Positions 37,070-46,856 of a stretch of DNA of 64,000 nt are shown one piece after another. The stretch is taken from the NCBI RefSeq assembly GCF_002024505.1, contig NZ_CP019402.1:3658001-3722000 (forward strand), read 5' to 3'. The notes beneath the pieces were generated by a model, which was given only the letters and a program-made list of their open reading frames with translations, had not been told where the DNA came from and did not search any database. Made by a program: the position numbers and the translations under genes. The stretch comes from Plantibacter flavus. GTDB lineage: Bacteria > Actinomycetota > Actinomycetes > Actinomycetales > Microbacteriaceae. Position 1 is the first letter of the stretch, and each line of letters opens with the position of its first letter.

Positions 37070-37570
37070 ATGACCGACGATCGCGGCACGGTCCTCCGGC
37101 GCCGGTACCTGAGCCTCGGACTCGGTGAGCTGTTCGCTGCCGTCGTGTTCATCTGGGTCGCGTCCGTGTCGGTGCTGCCGTTGCTCGAACGGCCGAGCGA
37201 TGCGCTCGCGTTCTGGTCGGCCCTCGTACCGCTGCTGGTGATCCTCGTGCAGGCCGGCGTCTACTGGCTGCTCGCCCGGCGATGGGTCAGGCAGGGCACG
37301 ATGCCTCGCGGACTCGCCGCCATCTATCGCGGCTTCCGCGTGCTCGACGCGGTACTGCTGCTCGCCGGACTCATCGGCATCATCGTCTGGTTCCCCGCCC
37401 ACCCCTTCGCGGTCATCGGCATCCCATTCGTCTGGCTGCTGGGCGTCGTCGAGTACGTGAACTACTTCGTCGTCCGGCTCGCCTACCCACCGTCCAAGTG
37501 GTTCCAGCGGGTCGGCGAGTGGCGCACGCCTCGACTCATGCAGGACGTCCGGGCGGCTCAGCGGAGCTGA
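37070..37570 (+). CDS. Uncharacterised membrane protein
   Basis: 166 aa with four hydrophobic segments (LFAAVVFIWVASVSVLPLL, LVPLLVILVQAGVYWLLA, AVLLLAGLIGIIVWFPA, FAVIGIPFVWLLGVVEYV). ATG 37070 lies 6 nt after TAGGCT, a leaderless start. Converges with the next gene over 3 nt; the two stops sit in a short palindrome. Confidence 0.7.
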   Translation: MTDDRGTVLRRRYLSLGLGELFAAVVFIWVASVSVLPLLERPSDALAFWSALVPLLVILVQAGVYWLLARRWVRQGTMPRGLAAIYRGFRVLDAVLLLAGLIGIIVWFPAHPFAVIGIPFVWLLGVVEYVNYFVVRLAYPPSKWFQRVGEWRTPRLMQDVRAAQRS

Positions 37571-37573
37571 CGC

Positions 37574-38326
37574 TCAGCGAGCGGCGTCGAGCCCGTCGAT
37601 CCACTGCGCGAACTTCTGCGCACCGCGCTGCGCGTCCGGTCCGGCGAGGGTGGTGCCGTCGCGCATCGCCTTACCGAAGCCGCCGGGCAGCGGGATCTGC
37701 ACGACCGGGCCGCGGATGCCCGTGGCTGCGGTGTAGGCCTTGACCATCGCGGTCATCCGCAGTTCCTCGGGGCCAGCGAGATCGGCCGGGCGCCCCTGCG
37801 GCTCGCCCTCGGCCAGCTCCACCAGGCGCTCGGCGACTTCGCGCGCGGCGACCGGCTGCGAGGTCATCGTCGGCACCATCGTGACCGGCCCGAATCGGAA
37901 CCGCTCGACCATCTGCTGCGCGAACTCGTGGAACTGCGTCGCGCGCAGGATCGTCCACGGGATACGTCCGGTGCTGACGAGCTCCTCCTGCAGCGCCTTG
38001 CCCGCGTAGTAGGCGAAGGGCGCCTTGTCACTTCCGACGATCGACAGCGCGACGTGGTGGGGCACGCCGGCGGCACCCTCTGCATCGAGCAGGTTGCGGG
38101 TGACCGCGCCGAAGAACTGGCGCGACCGCTGGGCGGACTGCGTAGCCGTCGACGTCACGTCGATGACGACGTCCGCGGCCTCCAACTGCTGCGCGAGCCC
38201 GGCGCCGGTGGCGAGGTCGACGCCGGTGACACGCGACAGCGCGACCACCCGGTGTCCGCGCTCCTGGGCCACCGCGACGACGTGCCGCCCGACCATCCCG
38301 CTGCCTCCTGCGACGACGATCTTCAT
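37574..38326 (-). CDS. SDR-like NAD(P)-binding protein
   Basis: 250 aa. IVVAGGSGMVGRHVVAVAQE is the Rossmann GxxGxxG; VVIDVTSTATQSAQRSRQFF, HHVALSIVGSDKAPFAYYAG with a YxxxK-like element, and TILRATQFHEFAQQM match atypical SDR proteins (NAD(P)H azoreductase/YbjT-like). AGGGGAG precedes the ATG. Substrate unknown. Confidence 0.8.
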   Translation of the reverse strand: MKIVVAGGSGMVGRHVVAVAQERGHRVVALSRVTGVDLATGAGLAQQLEAADVVIDVTSTATQSAQRSRQFFGAVTRNLLDAEGAAGVPHHVALSIVGSDKAPFAYYAGKALQEELVSTGRIPWTILRATQFHEFAQQMVERFRFGPVTMVPTMTSQPVAAREVAERLVELAEGEPQGRPADLAGPEELRMTAMVKAYTAATGIRGPVVQIPLPGGFGKAMRDGTTLAGPDAQRGAQKFAQWIDGLDAAR

Positions 38327-38353
38327 CCGACACTCCCCTTTGCTCGACGGATG

Positions 38354-38998
38354 TCACTCTATCGGCGGAACGAAGCAGCCGTTCTCGACCGTGATCCGCA
38401 GCACGTCGGCATCGGATCGCAGCTCTCGTTCGAAGATGACGGCGTCGTCGCGGAGCTGCGTCGACAGCTCGAGCCCGCCGTGCGACGGCACGATGAGCAT
38501 CGACCGGAACTCGTCCGAGTCGGCCGCGAGTTCGAGCGGCGGCGCGTACCCGTTGATGAGGTCGACGAGCACGTCCCGACTCGTTCCGACCGGCAGTTCG
38601 ACCTCGACGGCCATGCGCGCCAGCTTCGTAGCGCGGCCGGACGGCGCCAGACTCCTGCAGGGCGCCTCCGAAGCCTGGGGCGAGAACGCGAACGGCTGTC
38701 CGCCCGACGCCGTATCGACCATCCGCCCGAGGAGGTCTGCTGCCACGGCGAACACCTCGTCTCGGGTGGGAAGCTCGTCGTCACGCTGAGGAGCGCTCGG
38801 GTCGATCGTCGGCGCCTCTGCCACCGGCGAAGCACGATCACCCCGTGACTCACCGACCTGTGCCGTGCAGGCGACGACCAGTAGCGCGAAGACACTCAGC
38901 TGAGCGACCACCGCGACGACGATCGCCACGATCGAACGCCGTCCGAGCGAGCTGGAACGGCCTCCTGGCGGCGCTTCCCCGAGAGAATCGGTGCCCAT
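38354..38998 (-). CDS. Membrane-anchored or secreted protein of unknown function
   Basis: 214 aa from ATG 38998 (MGTDSLGEAPPGG); the frame opens 42 codons earlier but those codons are not protein-like. One hydrophobic segment (SIVAIVVAVVAQLSVFALLV) near 22-41, then a Cys, anchors an outside domain with two cysteines (APCRSLAP, ENGCFVPPIE). No family recognised. Confidence 0.6.
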   Translation of the reverse strand: MGTDSLGEAPPGGRSSSLGRRSIVAIVVAVVAQLSVFALLVVACTAQVGESRGDRASPVAEAPTIDPSAPQRDDELPTRDEVFAVAADLLGRMVDTASGGQPFAFSPQASEAPCRSLAPSGRATKLARMAVEVELPVGTSRDVLVDLINGYAPPLELAADSDEFRSMLIVPSHGGLELSTQLRDDAVIFERELRSDADVLRITVENGCFVPPIE

Positions 38999-39195
38999 GT
39001 CATCCGGGATCGTGTCCACACCCGCTCCTGTCCTGGCCATGCCGCGACGATGGCCGTCGCGATGCTGCAGCGACGGTATCGATCGGGAGCCACTCGACGG
39101 CTCGACAGTTGGTGGGCATGACACGGCGAGCGCGGATCGGGTGCCTGTGGAGCGGTGTCACCGTTGTGCGCCGCCGACGATGCTGCATCGACGAG

Positions 39196-39251
39196 TTGCA
39201 GGCAGGTTCACCAAGGTGTATAACAAATCTGCACTCCGAGATATAGATCTC
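39196..39251 (+). promoter_or_regulatory. Promoter with adjacent palindrome
   Basis: TTGCAG (39196-39201), a 17-bp spacer and TATAAC (39219-39224) form a good sigma-A promoter; GAGAT-ATAG-ATCTC (39238-39251) follows as a palindrome just past the expected start of transcription, a typical repressor position. The next gene is the 81-aa membrane protein. Confidence 0.5.
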
Positions 39252-39320
39252 AACCCGACCGATCAGGCGTTCCCGGAGCGCACCTCCCGACCGAACCCGA
39301 CCAGGAACCACCCGACCCCG

Positions 39321-39566
39321 ATGACGACCCTGCAGCACCCCGCCACCACCGGCTCCATCCGCACGTCACGCCCGCAGCTCGCGGCACTCCCCCGCACCCT
39401 GCGCCGCAGCATCCCGGCCGAACAACGCCAGCTGCTCGGCACCCTCGCCGCCACCATCGGCGGCTTCATCCTCGCGACCGGCCTGGTCGGCGCGTTCATC
39501 ACCGGCTGGTTCGTCCTGCTCGGACTCCCCGCCGCGGCGATCTTCCTCAGCACGACCGCGCCCTGA
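39321..39566 (+). CDS. 81-aa membrane protein
   Basis: From ATG 39321 (MTTLQHPATTGSIRTSRPQL). A basic stretch (PRTLRRSIPAEQRQLL) precedes two hydrophobic helices (GTLAATIGGFILATGLVGAF and WFVLLGLPAAAIFLST). The open frame is longer upstream but this part alone is protein-like, and a promoter sits about 100 nt upstream. Function unknown. Confidence 0.55.
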   Translation: MTTLQHPATTGSIRTSRPQLAALPRTLRRSIPAEQRQLLGTLAATIGGFILATGLVGAFITGWFVLLGLPAAAIFLSTTAP

Positions 39567-39611
39567 GTGATCGCGCCCTGAGCGACCAGAGGGGTCGGCG
39601 CGGGGATCCCC

Positions 39612-40877
39612 CTAGAAGTGCGTCCGCAGGAAGGGCGCCTGCTCCGTGGCGAAGGCGAGGTCGAGCGCTCGCACCGCATCGGACGACCCGGTGATGAGCC
39701 CCGCTTCGGCGAGCGCCGACACGCGCGGGCCGCCGAGGAGGACAGCCGACAGCTCGTTGATGGTGAGGCGCACAGCGTCGTCGTCGGTCGGCTCCGGCAC
39801 GTCGCCAATGCGTTCCGCGACCGCGGCACCGTGCTCGTCGATGCGGAGCGCGAACCGACCACCGGCGAGGCCGAGGGTATCCTCGACGTCGAGCAGGTGC
39901 TCGCGAGGTTCGGATGCCCCGGGGACGGTGAACCGGCGCGCTCCGAGGACGGTCGGCACGTCGACGATGCGGAGCCAGAGCGAGTCGGCTCGCGCGGTGG
40001 TCTTGACGGCGCGGCGGTCGACGAGTCGCCACTGGATCGCTTCGACCGTCGGAGCCTGGTGGAAGGTGACCTTCGTGGTGAGGCTGATCCCGGTGAGGTG
40101 CCGCCAGAGCGCGAAGCGGGCCGCCGGGGTGGTGGCGACGAGGTCGTCGACGACGATCGTGCCCCACTCCTCGCCGACGCGGTAGAGCGCGTAGCCCTGA
40201 GGTTCGCCGTCGGCGTCGTCGTAGCGGAGGGCGAGCGTGTCACCCTCACCGTGGCTGAAGTGCCGGATGGTCACCTCACGGAGGGCCTGCTTCCACCAGG
40301 CGACACCGCGATCGATGTCGCCGGTGCCGCGGGAGCGCTCGAACAGCGCGGGTGCGATGGTGGCGAGCGAGCGCGGGTCGAGCGTGTGGACGCGGCCGGC
40401 GGGCGGCGCACCCCGCCACGCTACGCGCTTGGGGTCGACCTCGTGCGTGAACTCCCAGGTCGCCGGGGCGAAGCCGTATCGACCGTAGATGGTCGCCTCG
40501 CTCGCGGTGAGCGCGACGACCGCGGCACCGGTGGCCTGGGCGTGGTGGAGTCGGTTCTCCATCAGCGATCGCGCGATGCCTCGACGCTCATGGGACGTCG
40601 AGACGGTCACCTCGGTGATGGCCAGGGCACGGACGGAGCCACCCGGGATCGTCAGGGCGGTCGGGAAGGAACCGAGCGTGCCGACGGGGACGAGCGGTTC
40701 GGCCGCGGTGTCGTCGTAGACCCCGAGGATTGAGCTGCCGACGAGGAGCTGACGCCGCTCGGCACGCACCGCCACGTCGGTGTCGGGCTTCGACAGGAAG
40801 CCGCGGGACGCTGCACCCCACCAGAGGTCGAGGGCGGCGTGGTCCGTGTGGTCGAGCTCGACGGTGCGCAGGTTCAT
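39612..40877 (-). CDS. Eis-like GNAT acetyltransferase with SCP2-like C-terminus
   Basis: 421 aa. ITEVTVSTSHERRGIARSLM is the acetyl-CoA loop, ATIYGRYGFAPATWEF motif B, and the C-terminal third (HLLDVEDTLGLAGGRFALRI, then INELSAVLLGGPRVSAL) is the sterol-carrier-like domain of the Eis family, ending with a hydrophobic/aromatic tail (APFLRTHF) whose carboxylate is catalytic in relatives. Eis enzymes acetylate amines such as aminoglycosides or polyamines. ATG lies 6 nt after TAGGCT. Confidence 0.85.
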   Translation of the reverse strand: MNLRTVELDHTDHAALDLWWGAASRGFLSKPDTDVAVRAERRQLLVGSSILGVYDDTAAEPLVPVGTLGSFPTALTIPGGSVRALAITEVTVSTSHERRGIARSLMENRLHHAQATGAAVVALTASEATIYGRYGFAPATWEFTHEVDPKRVAWRGAPPAGRVHTLDPRSLATIAPALFERSRGTGDIDRGVAWWKQALREVTIRHFSHGEGDTLALRYDDADGEPQGYALYRVGEEWGTIVVDDLVATTPAARFALWRHLTGISLTTKVTFHQAPTVEAIQWRLVDRRAVKTTARADSLWLRIVDVPTVLGARRFTVPGASEPREHLLDVEDTLGLAGGRFALRIDEHGAAVAERIGDVPEPTDDDAVRLTINELSAVLLGGPRVSALAEAGLITGSSDAVRALDLAFATEQAPFLRTHF

Positions 40878-40906
40878 GCGCCAAGCCTATTGGGGTGCTC
40901 GGAACG

Positions 40907-40971
40907 CAGGAGATCGGCGCGAGAGCAGGACGGACGGGCACGAAGCGTCCTGCTGTCGGGCGGATGTCCTG
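40907..40971. repeat. Long imperfect hairpin, same family as at 54638
   Basis: CAGGAGATCGGCGCGAGAGC and the following AGGAC (40907-40931) pair with 40947-40971 (GTCCTGCTGTCGGGCGGATG, TCCTG) over 25 positions with four or five mismatches around a 15-nt loop. It sits between the cupin and eis-like genes. The core words CAGGA-ATC-GCGCGA-AGCAGGA recur at 54.64-54.71 kb. Confidence 0.75.
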
Positions 40972-40987
40972 CTGTCGCGCCGGCGGG

Positions 40988-41337
40988 TCAGGCGACGTAG
41001 ACCTTGCGGAGGGTCTCGCGGACCGTCCAGGTGGTGCGGGCGCCGGCGGCGAGCCGGCCGATGGAGCCCGCACGGAGCTCCAGCGACGGAGTGCCGTCGG
41101 CGAAGTCGACGGTCGCCTCACCCGAGAGGACCACGAACACCTCGTCGATCTCGGTGTCCTGCACGACGCCGACACCCAACTCCCAGACGCCGACCTCGGT
41201 GTCACCGACGGCCGCGAGCGTCACGATCCCGCTCCGCGGCGACCCCGAGACGACGTCCTCGGGCGCGAGCGGGTTGTCCGCGAGCGCCACGTCAGCGCCT
41301 GGAGCACCGCGTTGGGGGCGAGCAGGTGGTCGGTCAT
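40988..41337 (-). pseudogene. Cupin-domain protein with an N-terminal frameshift
   Basis: GAGAGG lies 6 nt before ATG 41337, and that frame reads MTDHLLAPNAVLQA, then loses sense; the frame one base over continues DVALADNPLAPEDVVSGSPR and the cupin body (VWELGVGVVQDTEIDEVFVV, SGEATVDFADGTPSLELRAG). One deleted base near 41295 explains this. If real, translation could still begin at GTG 41290. Small cupins of this type accompany amine catabolic genes. Truth could be a sequencing error. Confidence 0.65.
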
Positions 41338-41391
41338 GAGGTACCTCTCTGAGCAGGACGGAGGCGGGCGGTGTCGGCGCAGGCCGACGGC

Positions 41392-41844
41392 CTACCCGAC
41401 GCCCCAGCCGTAGGCGAGCTTGTGGGCTTCGAGCACGAAGAACGTCTCGGTCGACCGCACCCCGGGCGTCGGCTGCAGCGTGTCGAGGAGGAACGTCTTG
41501 TAGTGGTCCATGTCACGACACACGGCCTCGACCATCACGTCGAAGCCACCGCTCGTGAGCACCACGTAGCTCGTCTCCGCGTGCTTCGACAGCTCCTGGC
41601 ACACCCCGCGCGCCATCCCCGGCTCGCAGCGGATGCCGATGAGCGCCAGGTGGTCGAAGCCGATCGACAGCGGGTTCGCGATGCCGACGATCTGCAGGAT
41701 CCCGGTGTCCTCGAGTCGCTGGATCCGATAGCGGACGGACGACGCCGGCAGCCCGGTCTCGGTGGCGATCTCGGAGAACGCCTTCCGTCCGTCCTGCTGC
41801 AGGATCGCGATCAGCCGACGGTCGATGTCGTCAAGGTCGTTCAT
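41392..41844 (-). CDS. Lrp/AsnC-family regulator
   Basis: 150 aa. LDDIDRRLIAILQQDGRKAF, then SEIATETGLPASSVRYRIQR, is the N-terminal HTH; the rest (HLALIGIRCEPGMARGVCQE, then GGFDVMVEAVCRDMDHYKTF) is the RAM ligand-binding domain. Its position next to the aldehyde dehydrogenase/permease genes suggests it senses an amine or amino acid and controls them. Confidence 0.9.
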   Translation of the reverse strand: MNDLDDIDRRLIAILQQDGRKAFSEIATETGLPASSVRYRIQRLEDTGILQIVGIANPLSIGFDHLALIGIRCEPGMARGVCQELSKHAETSYVVLTSGGFDVMVEAVCRDMDHYKTFLLDTLQPTPGVRSTETFFVLEAHKLAYGWGVG

Positions 41845-42035
41845 GTGGCTCCTCCGGCAGCGGGCGGATGGTCATCTGGCAAGCGTAGCGAGGGAAGCCG
41901 TGCGGCCCGGGTGCGGTGTCCGCCCCACCCGAGCCACGAGCCCCGACCGACCGACCGACCCGAGCGCGGGCGGTCGACCGAGGCGACGCCGATCGAGCAG
42001 ACCGAGGGAGGTCGCCGATCGGCGGATCGGTCCGA

Positions 42036-43493
42036 CTAGCGGACGTGGATCGCGCCGGTGCGGAGGTCGGTCATGTCGTGCAGCGTGTACATGCCGCCGA
42101 TCCGACCCCAGCCGGTGCCCTTGCCGCCCGCACCACCGAACGGCATGTTGATGTCCCACCAGCCGTTGGAGTCGTTGACGATGACCTGGCCGGTCTCCAG
42201 CTCCTCCATGAAGCGGTAGGCCTTCGACAGGCTCTCGGTGAACACCGCGGACTGCAGGCCGAGCGCGTCGGCGTTGGCGATGCGGAGGATGTCGTCGTCG
42301 TCCTTGGCCGTGAGGATGGGGAGGACCGGACCGAACGACTCCTCACGCGACAGCAGGCTGTCCTCGGAGACGCCGTCGACGATCGTGAAGTCGTAGTAGA
42401 GGTCCGTCGGGTGGCCCGCGGCACGACCGCCGCCGAGCAGGATGTCGAAGCCGAGCGAGCGGGCCTCGTCGAGGTGGCGGTCCATCTTCGCGGCGACGCC
42501 CTCGTTGTTGAGCGGTCCGAGGTTGATCCCCTCGTCGAAGGGGTTGCCGAGTCGTACGGTCGCCTTCGCATAGGCGAGGGCAGCCTCGACGAAGGTGTCG
42601 TGGACGTTGTGGTGGACGATGAGCCGCTCGGTCGCGCAGCAGACCTGCCCGCCGCTGTAGAAGGCGGAGTCGACGGCGGCCTTCGCGGCGCGTTCGATGT
42701 TCGCGTCCTCGAGGACGACGATCGGGCCGTTGCCGGAGCACTCCATGAGGGAGCGCTTGAGGCCCGCGGTGCGGACGATCTTCGCGCCGGTCGCGGACGA
42801 GCCGATGAAGCCGATGGCGTCGATGCCGTCGTGGGAGACGAGCTCGGAACCGAACGCGCCGTCGCCGGGGAGGACGCTGACGAGCCCGGCCGGGACGCCC
42901 GCCTCGACGAGGCAGTCCATCGCCGCGAGGACCGCGAGGGGCGTGTTGCTCGGCGGCTTGACGATGCAGGCGTTGCCGGTCGCGAGGCCCGGGGCGACGA
43001 ACTCGCTGAACATCAGGAGCGGGAAGTTCCAGGGCGTGATGATGCCCCAGACGCCGACCGGTGCGCGCCAGGTGAACATGCGCTTGTCGATGTCGCTCGA
43101 CGGCAGCGTCTCGCCGTAGAGACGGAGGGCGTCCTCGGCGTGGAGGTGGAAGAGCTGCGCGGCCTCGGCGATGTCGGCGATCGACTCGGCGAGCGGCTTG
43201 CCCTGCTCCAGCGTCTGCAGGCGGGCGAGCTCCTCGACGCGGGCGTTGATCGCGTCGCCGACCCGGTGACAGATCTCCGCGCGCTTGAACACGCCGAGCT
43301 TCCGCCACTCCCGCTGCGCCTCGTGCGCGCGTCGCACCGCCTCGTCGAGTTCGGCGGTGCCGGCCACGGGGATCGACGCGATGACGTCACCGGTGACGGG
43401 GCTGATCACCTCCGAGCGCTCCGAGCTGGTTCCGTCGGTGAACTCGCCGGCGATGAAGAGCTGGGTGCGAGTGGGTGTCGGCAACGTGGTCAT
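42036..43493 (-). CDS. NAD(P)-dependent aldehyde dehydrogenase of the amine cluster
   Basis: 485 aa. WNFPLLMFSEFVAPGLATGN, IGFIGSSATGAKIV, the Glu motif LMECSGNGPIVVLEDANIE, and the catalytic cysteine region YSGGQVCCATERL near 280 are those of the aldehyde dehydrogenase superfamily. Divergent from the APC permease and most likely oxidises the aldehyde released by the FAD amine oxidase (a PuuC-like step) or a semialdehyde. Confidence 0.85.
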   Translation of the reverse strand: MTTLPTPTRTQLFIAGEFTDGTSSERSEVISPVTGDVIASIPVAGTAELDEAVRRAHEAQREWRKLGVFKRAEICHRVGDAINARVEELARLQTLEQGKPLAESIADIAEAAQLFHLHAEDALRLYGETLPSSDIDKRMFTWRAPVGVWGIITPWNFPLLMFSEFVAPGLATGNACIVKPPSNTPLAVLAAMDCLVEAGVPAGLVSVLPGDGAFGSELVSHDGIDAIGFIGSSATGAKIVRTAGLKRSLMECSGNGPIVVLEDANIERAAKAAVDSAFYSGGQVCCATERLIVHHNVHDTFVEAALAYAKATVRLGNPFDEGINLGPLNNEGVAAKMDRHLDEARSLGFDILLGGGRAAGHPTDLYYDFTIVDGVSEDSLLSREESFGPVLPILTAKDDDDILRIANADALGLQSAVFTESLSKAYRFMEELETGQVIVNDSNGWWDINMPFGGAGGKGTGWGRIGGMYTLHDMTDLRTGAIHVR

Positions 43494-43736
43494 TCCGGAC
43501 CTCCTGGTGTCGTGGCTGGGCCGACGACGCCGAACAGCGTCGTGCGGATGTCGTCGGGAGAATGTGGGATCAGCCTAGGACCTTGCGATTCCTCGAACAA
43601 GCAGTATTGTTTCGTCAAAGTTACGATTACAACAACGAGACCGACACGATCTTGTCGTCACAACAATTCTTCGGCACATTGAGTGCACCAGCAGCGAGAC
43701 AGCGACGTCCCGTCCCCCACGAATCGAGAAGAGCCC
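43494..43736. promoter_or_regulatory. Divergent regulatory region of aldehyde dehydrogenase and permease
   Basis: 243 nt, AT-rich for this genome between 43600 and 43680. ATTGTT (43606-43611) and AACAAT (43662-43667) face each other, each within similar words (ATTGTTTCGTCA and GTCACAACAAT). These are candidate sites for the Lrp or PucR regulator. Confidence 0.45.
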
Positions 43737-45212
43737 ATGTCGACCGAACACGTCACCAGCACCGACGAGACCACGCACCTGCCGAAACGGATGCGCTGGT
43801 TCGACGGCTTCGCCATGGCGATGACCATGCCAGCCGCGCTCATCGCCACTCTCGGCGCCTCCATCACCGGCCTCGGCGGCTGGGGGGCCGCCGTCCTGTG
43901 GGCGATCTCCATGATCCTCGCGATGGGCGTCAACTGGATCTACACCGAGCTCGCCACCATGTTCCCGAACTCCTCCGGCGGCATCGCGCACTACGCGGCC
44001 GAAGCGTGGAAGTCGCGCGCACCCTGGGTCGCACCGATCACGGGCGTCGGTTACTGGCTCCCCTGGGGCACCAACCTCGCCACCTACGGCGCGGTCACCG
44101 GTGCACTCATCCAGGCCCAGTGGTTCCCGAACGAGGACTGGGTGATCCAGCTCGGCCCGATCTCCATCACCTTCCCGATCCTCATCGGGCTCGGCGTCAT
44201 CGGCGTGATGTACCTCATCAACGTCATCGGCGTCCGCGTCACGATGGCGTTCGTCTACATCACCGCGGGCATCCTGCTCATCCCGCTGTTCGTGTTCATC
44301 GTCTTCCCGCTGTTCAGCGCCGACTGGGCACCGCTCGACCTCACCTGGAAGCTCGAGGGCATCGAGGGCCTGCACACCGCGATCGTCTGGCTGTACATCA
44401 TGGCGTGGACCACCTTCGGCATCGAGGTCTGCGCGACCTTCGCCCCGGAGTACCGCGACTCGGTGAAGGACACGACCAAGGCGATCAAGGCCTCCGTCCT
44501 CTTCTGCCTCGGCGTCTTCTTCGTCATCCCGCTGACCCTCGGCGGCTACGCGGGTGAAGCGGCGATCGCCGACAACCCGGCGACCTTCTTCGTCGCCAGC
44601 TTCGCCTCGCTCGTCGGTGGCGCCGCGGACGTCATGGTGCTCTGCCTCATCGCCTCGCTGCTGCTCATCATGACCACCTCGGTGGCCGACGCCTCACGCG
44701 TGCTGTTCAACATGGGCAAGGAGCGCGTCACCGTCCCGTCACTCGGCGTGCTCAACCGCCGCGGTGTGCCGTTCCGCTCGCTCAACGTCATGCTCGTCAT
44801 GAACGTCGTCATCCTCGTCGTGCTGCAGAACCCGCTCGCGATCATCGTGACCGGCAACCTCGGCTACATCCTCACGCACTTCTTCGCCGTCTCCGGCTTC
44901 TTCCTGCTGCGCAAGGACCGCCCCGACGCCGTCCGCCCGATCCGCCTGCCGCGCCTCTTCGTGCCGCTATCGGTCGTGCTCTCGGTGCTCCTCGCGATCA
45001 TCCTCGTCGTCGGCGCCACCGGGTTCTCCACCACGGGCTACGGCGGGTTCCTCGAGCTCGGCATCGCGCTCGGCCTGCTGGCACTCGGCGTGGTGATCTG
45101 GCTGTTCGTGCAACGCAGCACCAAGCGCGACGCGGGCCTCGGGAGCGGCGGGGCATCCGCCGGAACCCCGCGTGCCGAGGCCGAACGCACCGACGCCGCC
45201 CGCACCGACTGA
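43737..45212 (+). CDS. APC-family amino acid/polyamine permease
   Basis: 491 aa from ATG 43737. About twelve TM segments; the N-terminal GFAMAMTMPAALIATLGASI and PNSSGGIAHYAAEAWKSRAP match the APC superfamily consensus helix 1 and loop. It heads an operon with the FAD oxidase 48 nt downstream, so the imported substrate is probably an amine such as putrescine or a related amino acid. Confidence 0.9.
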   Translation: MSTEHVTSTDETTHLPKRMRWFDGFAMAMTMPAALIATLGASITGLGGWGAAVLWAISMILAMGVNWIYTELATMFPNSSGGIAHYAAEAWKSRAPWVAPITGVGYWLPWGTNLATYGAVTGALIQAQWFPNEDWVIQLGPISITFPILIGLGVIGVMYLINVIGVRVTMAFVYITAGILLIPLFVFIVFPLFSADWAPLDLTWKLEGIEGLHTAIVWLYIMAWTTFGIEVCATFAPEYRDSVKDTTKAIKASVLFCLGVFFVIPLTLGGYAGEAAIADNPATFFVASFASLVGGAADVMVLCLIASLLLIMTTSVADASRVLFNMGKERVTVPSLGVLNRRGVPFRSLNVMLVMNVVILVVLQNPLAIIVTGNLGYILTHFFAVSGFFLLRKDRPDAVRPIRLPRLFVPLSVVLSVLLAIILVVGATGFSTTGYGGFLELGIALGLLALGVVIWLFVQRSTKRDAGLGSGGASAGTPRAEAERTDAARTD

Positions 45213-45260
45213 CCGCGCACCACGCGACCGCACCGAACCACGCACCACAGGGGACCAACC

Positions 45261-46694
45261 ATGAGAACCACCTACGAACTGGCCGAAGAGCTCGCCGACA
45301 CCGCACGCCTGCGGGAACAGCTGGCCTCGGCCGAACCGGAGCCGTACTGGCTCGACGACCCGGCACGGCCCGCTCCGCTCCCCCGCCTCGAGGCGGACGT
45401 CGAGACGGACCTGGCGATCGTCGGTGGTGGGTACTCGGGCCTGTGGACGGCGCTGCTCGCGAAGGAGCGCGACCCGGACCGCCGGGTCGTGCTCCTCGAG
45501 GGCCGCCGCATCGCGTGGGCGGCGTCCGGTCGCAACGGCGGGTTCTGCGAGCCGAGCCTCACCCACGGATCCTCGAACGGCAAGAGCCGCCTGCCGCACG
45601 AGTTCGACCGCCTGGAGGAGCTGGGACGCGAGAACCTGCGCGAGATCGGCGAGACCATCGCCCGGTACGGCATGGACTGCGACTGGGAGGAGACGGGCCT
45701 GTTGCAGGCGGCGACGGCTCCGCACCACGTCGACTGGTTGCGCGAGAGCGCCGAGGAGCACGGTGCCCGGTTCCTCGACCGCGAGGCGATGCAGGCGGAG
45801 GTCCACTCGCCGATCTTCCAGGCTGGCCTGTTCGAGCCGACCGGTGCGGCGCTCGTCAACCCGGCGAAGCTGGCGTGGGAGCTGCGACGCGTCTGCCTCG
45901 ACCTGGGTGTGGAGATCCACGAGTACACGCACGTCCGCTCTATCCGGTCCGACGCGACGTCGGTCACCCTCACGACGACGCACGGCTCGGTCGTCGCGAA
46001 GCACGTCGCCCTCGGCACCAACGTCTTCAAGGCCCTCATCCCGAGTGCCCGGAAGTACACGGTGCCGGTCTACGACTACGCGCTCATGACGAACCCGCTC
46101 TCCGCCGAGCATCTCGAGAGCCTGGGTTGGAAGGGCCGGCAGGGCATCTCCGACCTCGACAACCGCTTCCACTACTCGCGGCTCACGACCGACGCGAACG
46201 GGTCGACCCGCATCCTCTACGGCGGCTACGACGCGGTCTACAACTACGGCGGCCGCGTCGAGCCGCGGTTCGACCAGCGCGAGGAGTCCTTCCTCAAGCT
46301 CGCCGCCCACTTCGCCCACACCTACCCGCAGCTCGCCGACCTCGGCTTCTCCCACAAGTGGGGCGGCGCGATCGACACCTGCGGGCGATTCTTCTCCTTC
46401 TTCGAGACCGCGCACGGCGGCAAGGTCGCCCACGCGGCCGGGTTCACCGGGCTCGGCGTCGGAGCCACCCGGTACGGCGCGAACGTCATGCTCGACCTCC
46501 TCTCCGGCACGCCGACCGAGCGCACGACGATGGACTTCGTCCAGAAGAAGCCGACGCCGTTCCCGCCCGACCCGCTCGCGTTCATCGGCGCGCGCATCTC
46601 GCTGTCGGAGATGGCCCGAGCCGACCGCAACGAGGGCAAGCGGGGGCTCTGGCTCCGCACGATGGACGCCGTCGGGCTGGGCTTCGACTCCTGA
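45261..46694 (+). CDS. FAD-dependent amine oxidase, gamma-glutamylputrescine oxidase-like
   Basis: 477 aa. DLAIVGGGYSGLWTALLAKE is the GxGxxG FAD-binding motif of the DAO/PuuB family, AWAASGRNGGFCEPSLTHG the typical following loop, and HKWGGAIDTCGRF with FTGLGVGATRYGANVMLDLL the C-terminal FAD contacts. It should oxidise an amine to aldehyde with release of ammonia and peroxide. Situated between the permease and a semialdehyde dehydrogenase. Confidence 0.85.
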   Translation: MRTTYELAEELADTARLREQLASAEPEPYWLDDPARPAPLPRLEADVETDLAIVGGGYSGLWTALLAKERDPDRRVVLLEGRRIAWAASGRNGGFCEPSLTHGSSNGKSRLPHEFDRLEELGRENLREIGETIARYGMDCDWEETGLLQAATAPHHVDWLRESAEEHGARFLDREAMQAEVHSPIFQAGLFEPTGAALVNPAKLAWELRRVCLDLGVEIHEYTHVRSIRSDATSVTLTTTHGSVVAKHVALGTNVFKALIPSARKYTVPVYDYALMTNPLSAEHLESLGWKGRQGISDLDNRFHYSRLTTDANGSTRILYGGYDAVYNYGGRVEPRFDQREESFLKLAAHFAHTYPQLADLGFSHKWGGAIDTCGRFFSFFETAHGGKVAHAAGFTGLGVGATRYGANVMLDLLSGTPTERTTMDFVQKKPTPFPPDPLAFIGARISLSEMARADRNEGKRGLWLRTMDAVGLGFDS

Positions 46695-46856
46695 GCGGGG
46701 TTCCGACGCAGGAGCCGCCGTCCAACCCATGACAGGCGGAGCCTGGTTCGATACGGTGCAGGTGGTGGTCCCGCTCACGTCGAACCCGCACAGCTCGCAT
46801 CGGCCGCAACGGACACCGCACCGCACCAGCAGCACCTCAGACAAAGGAGCACACCA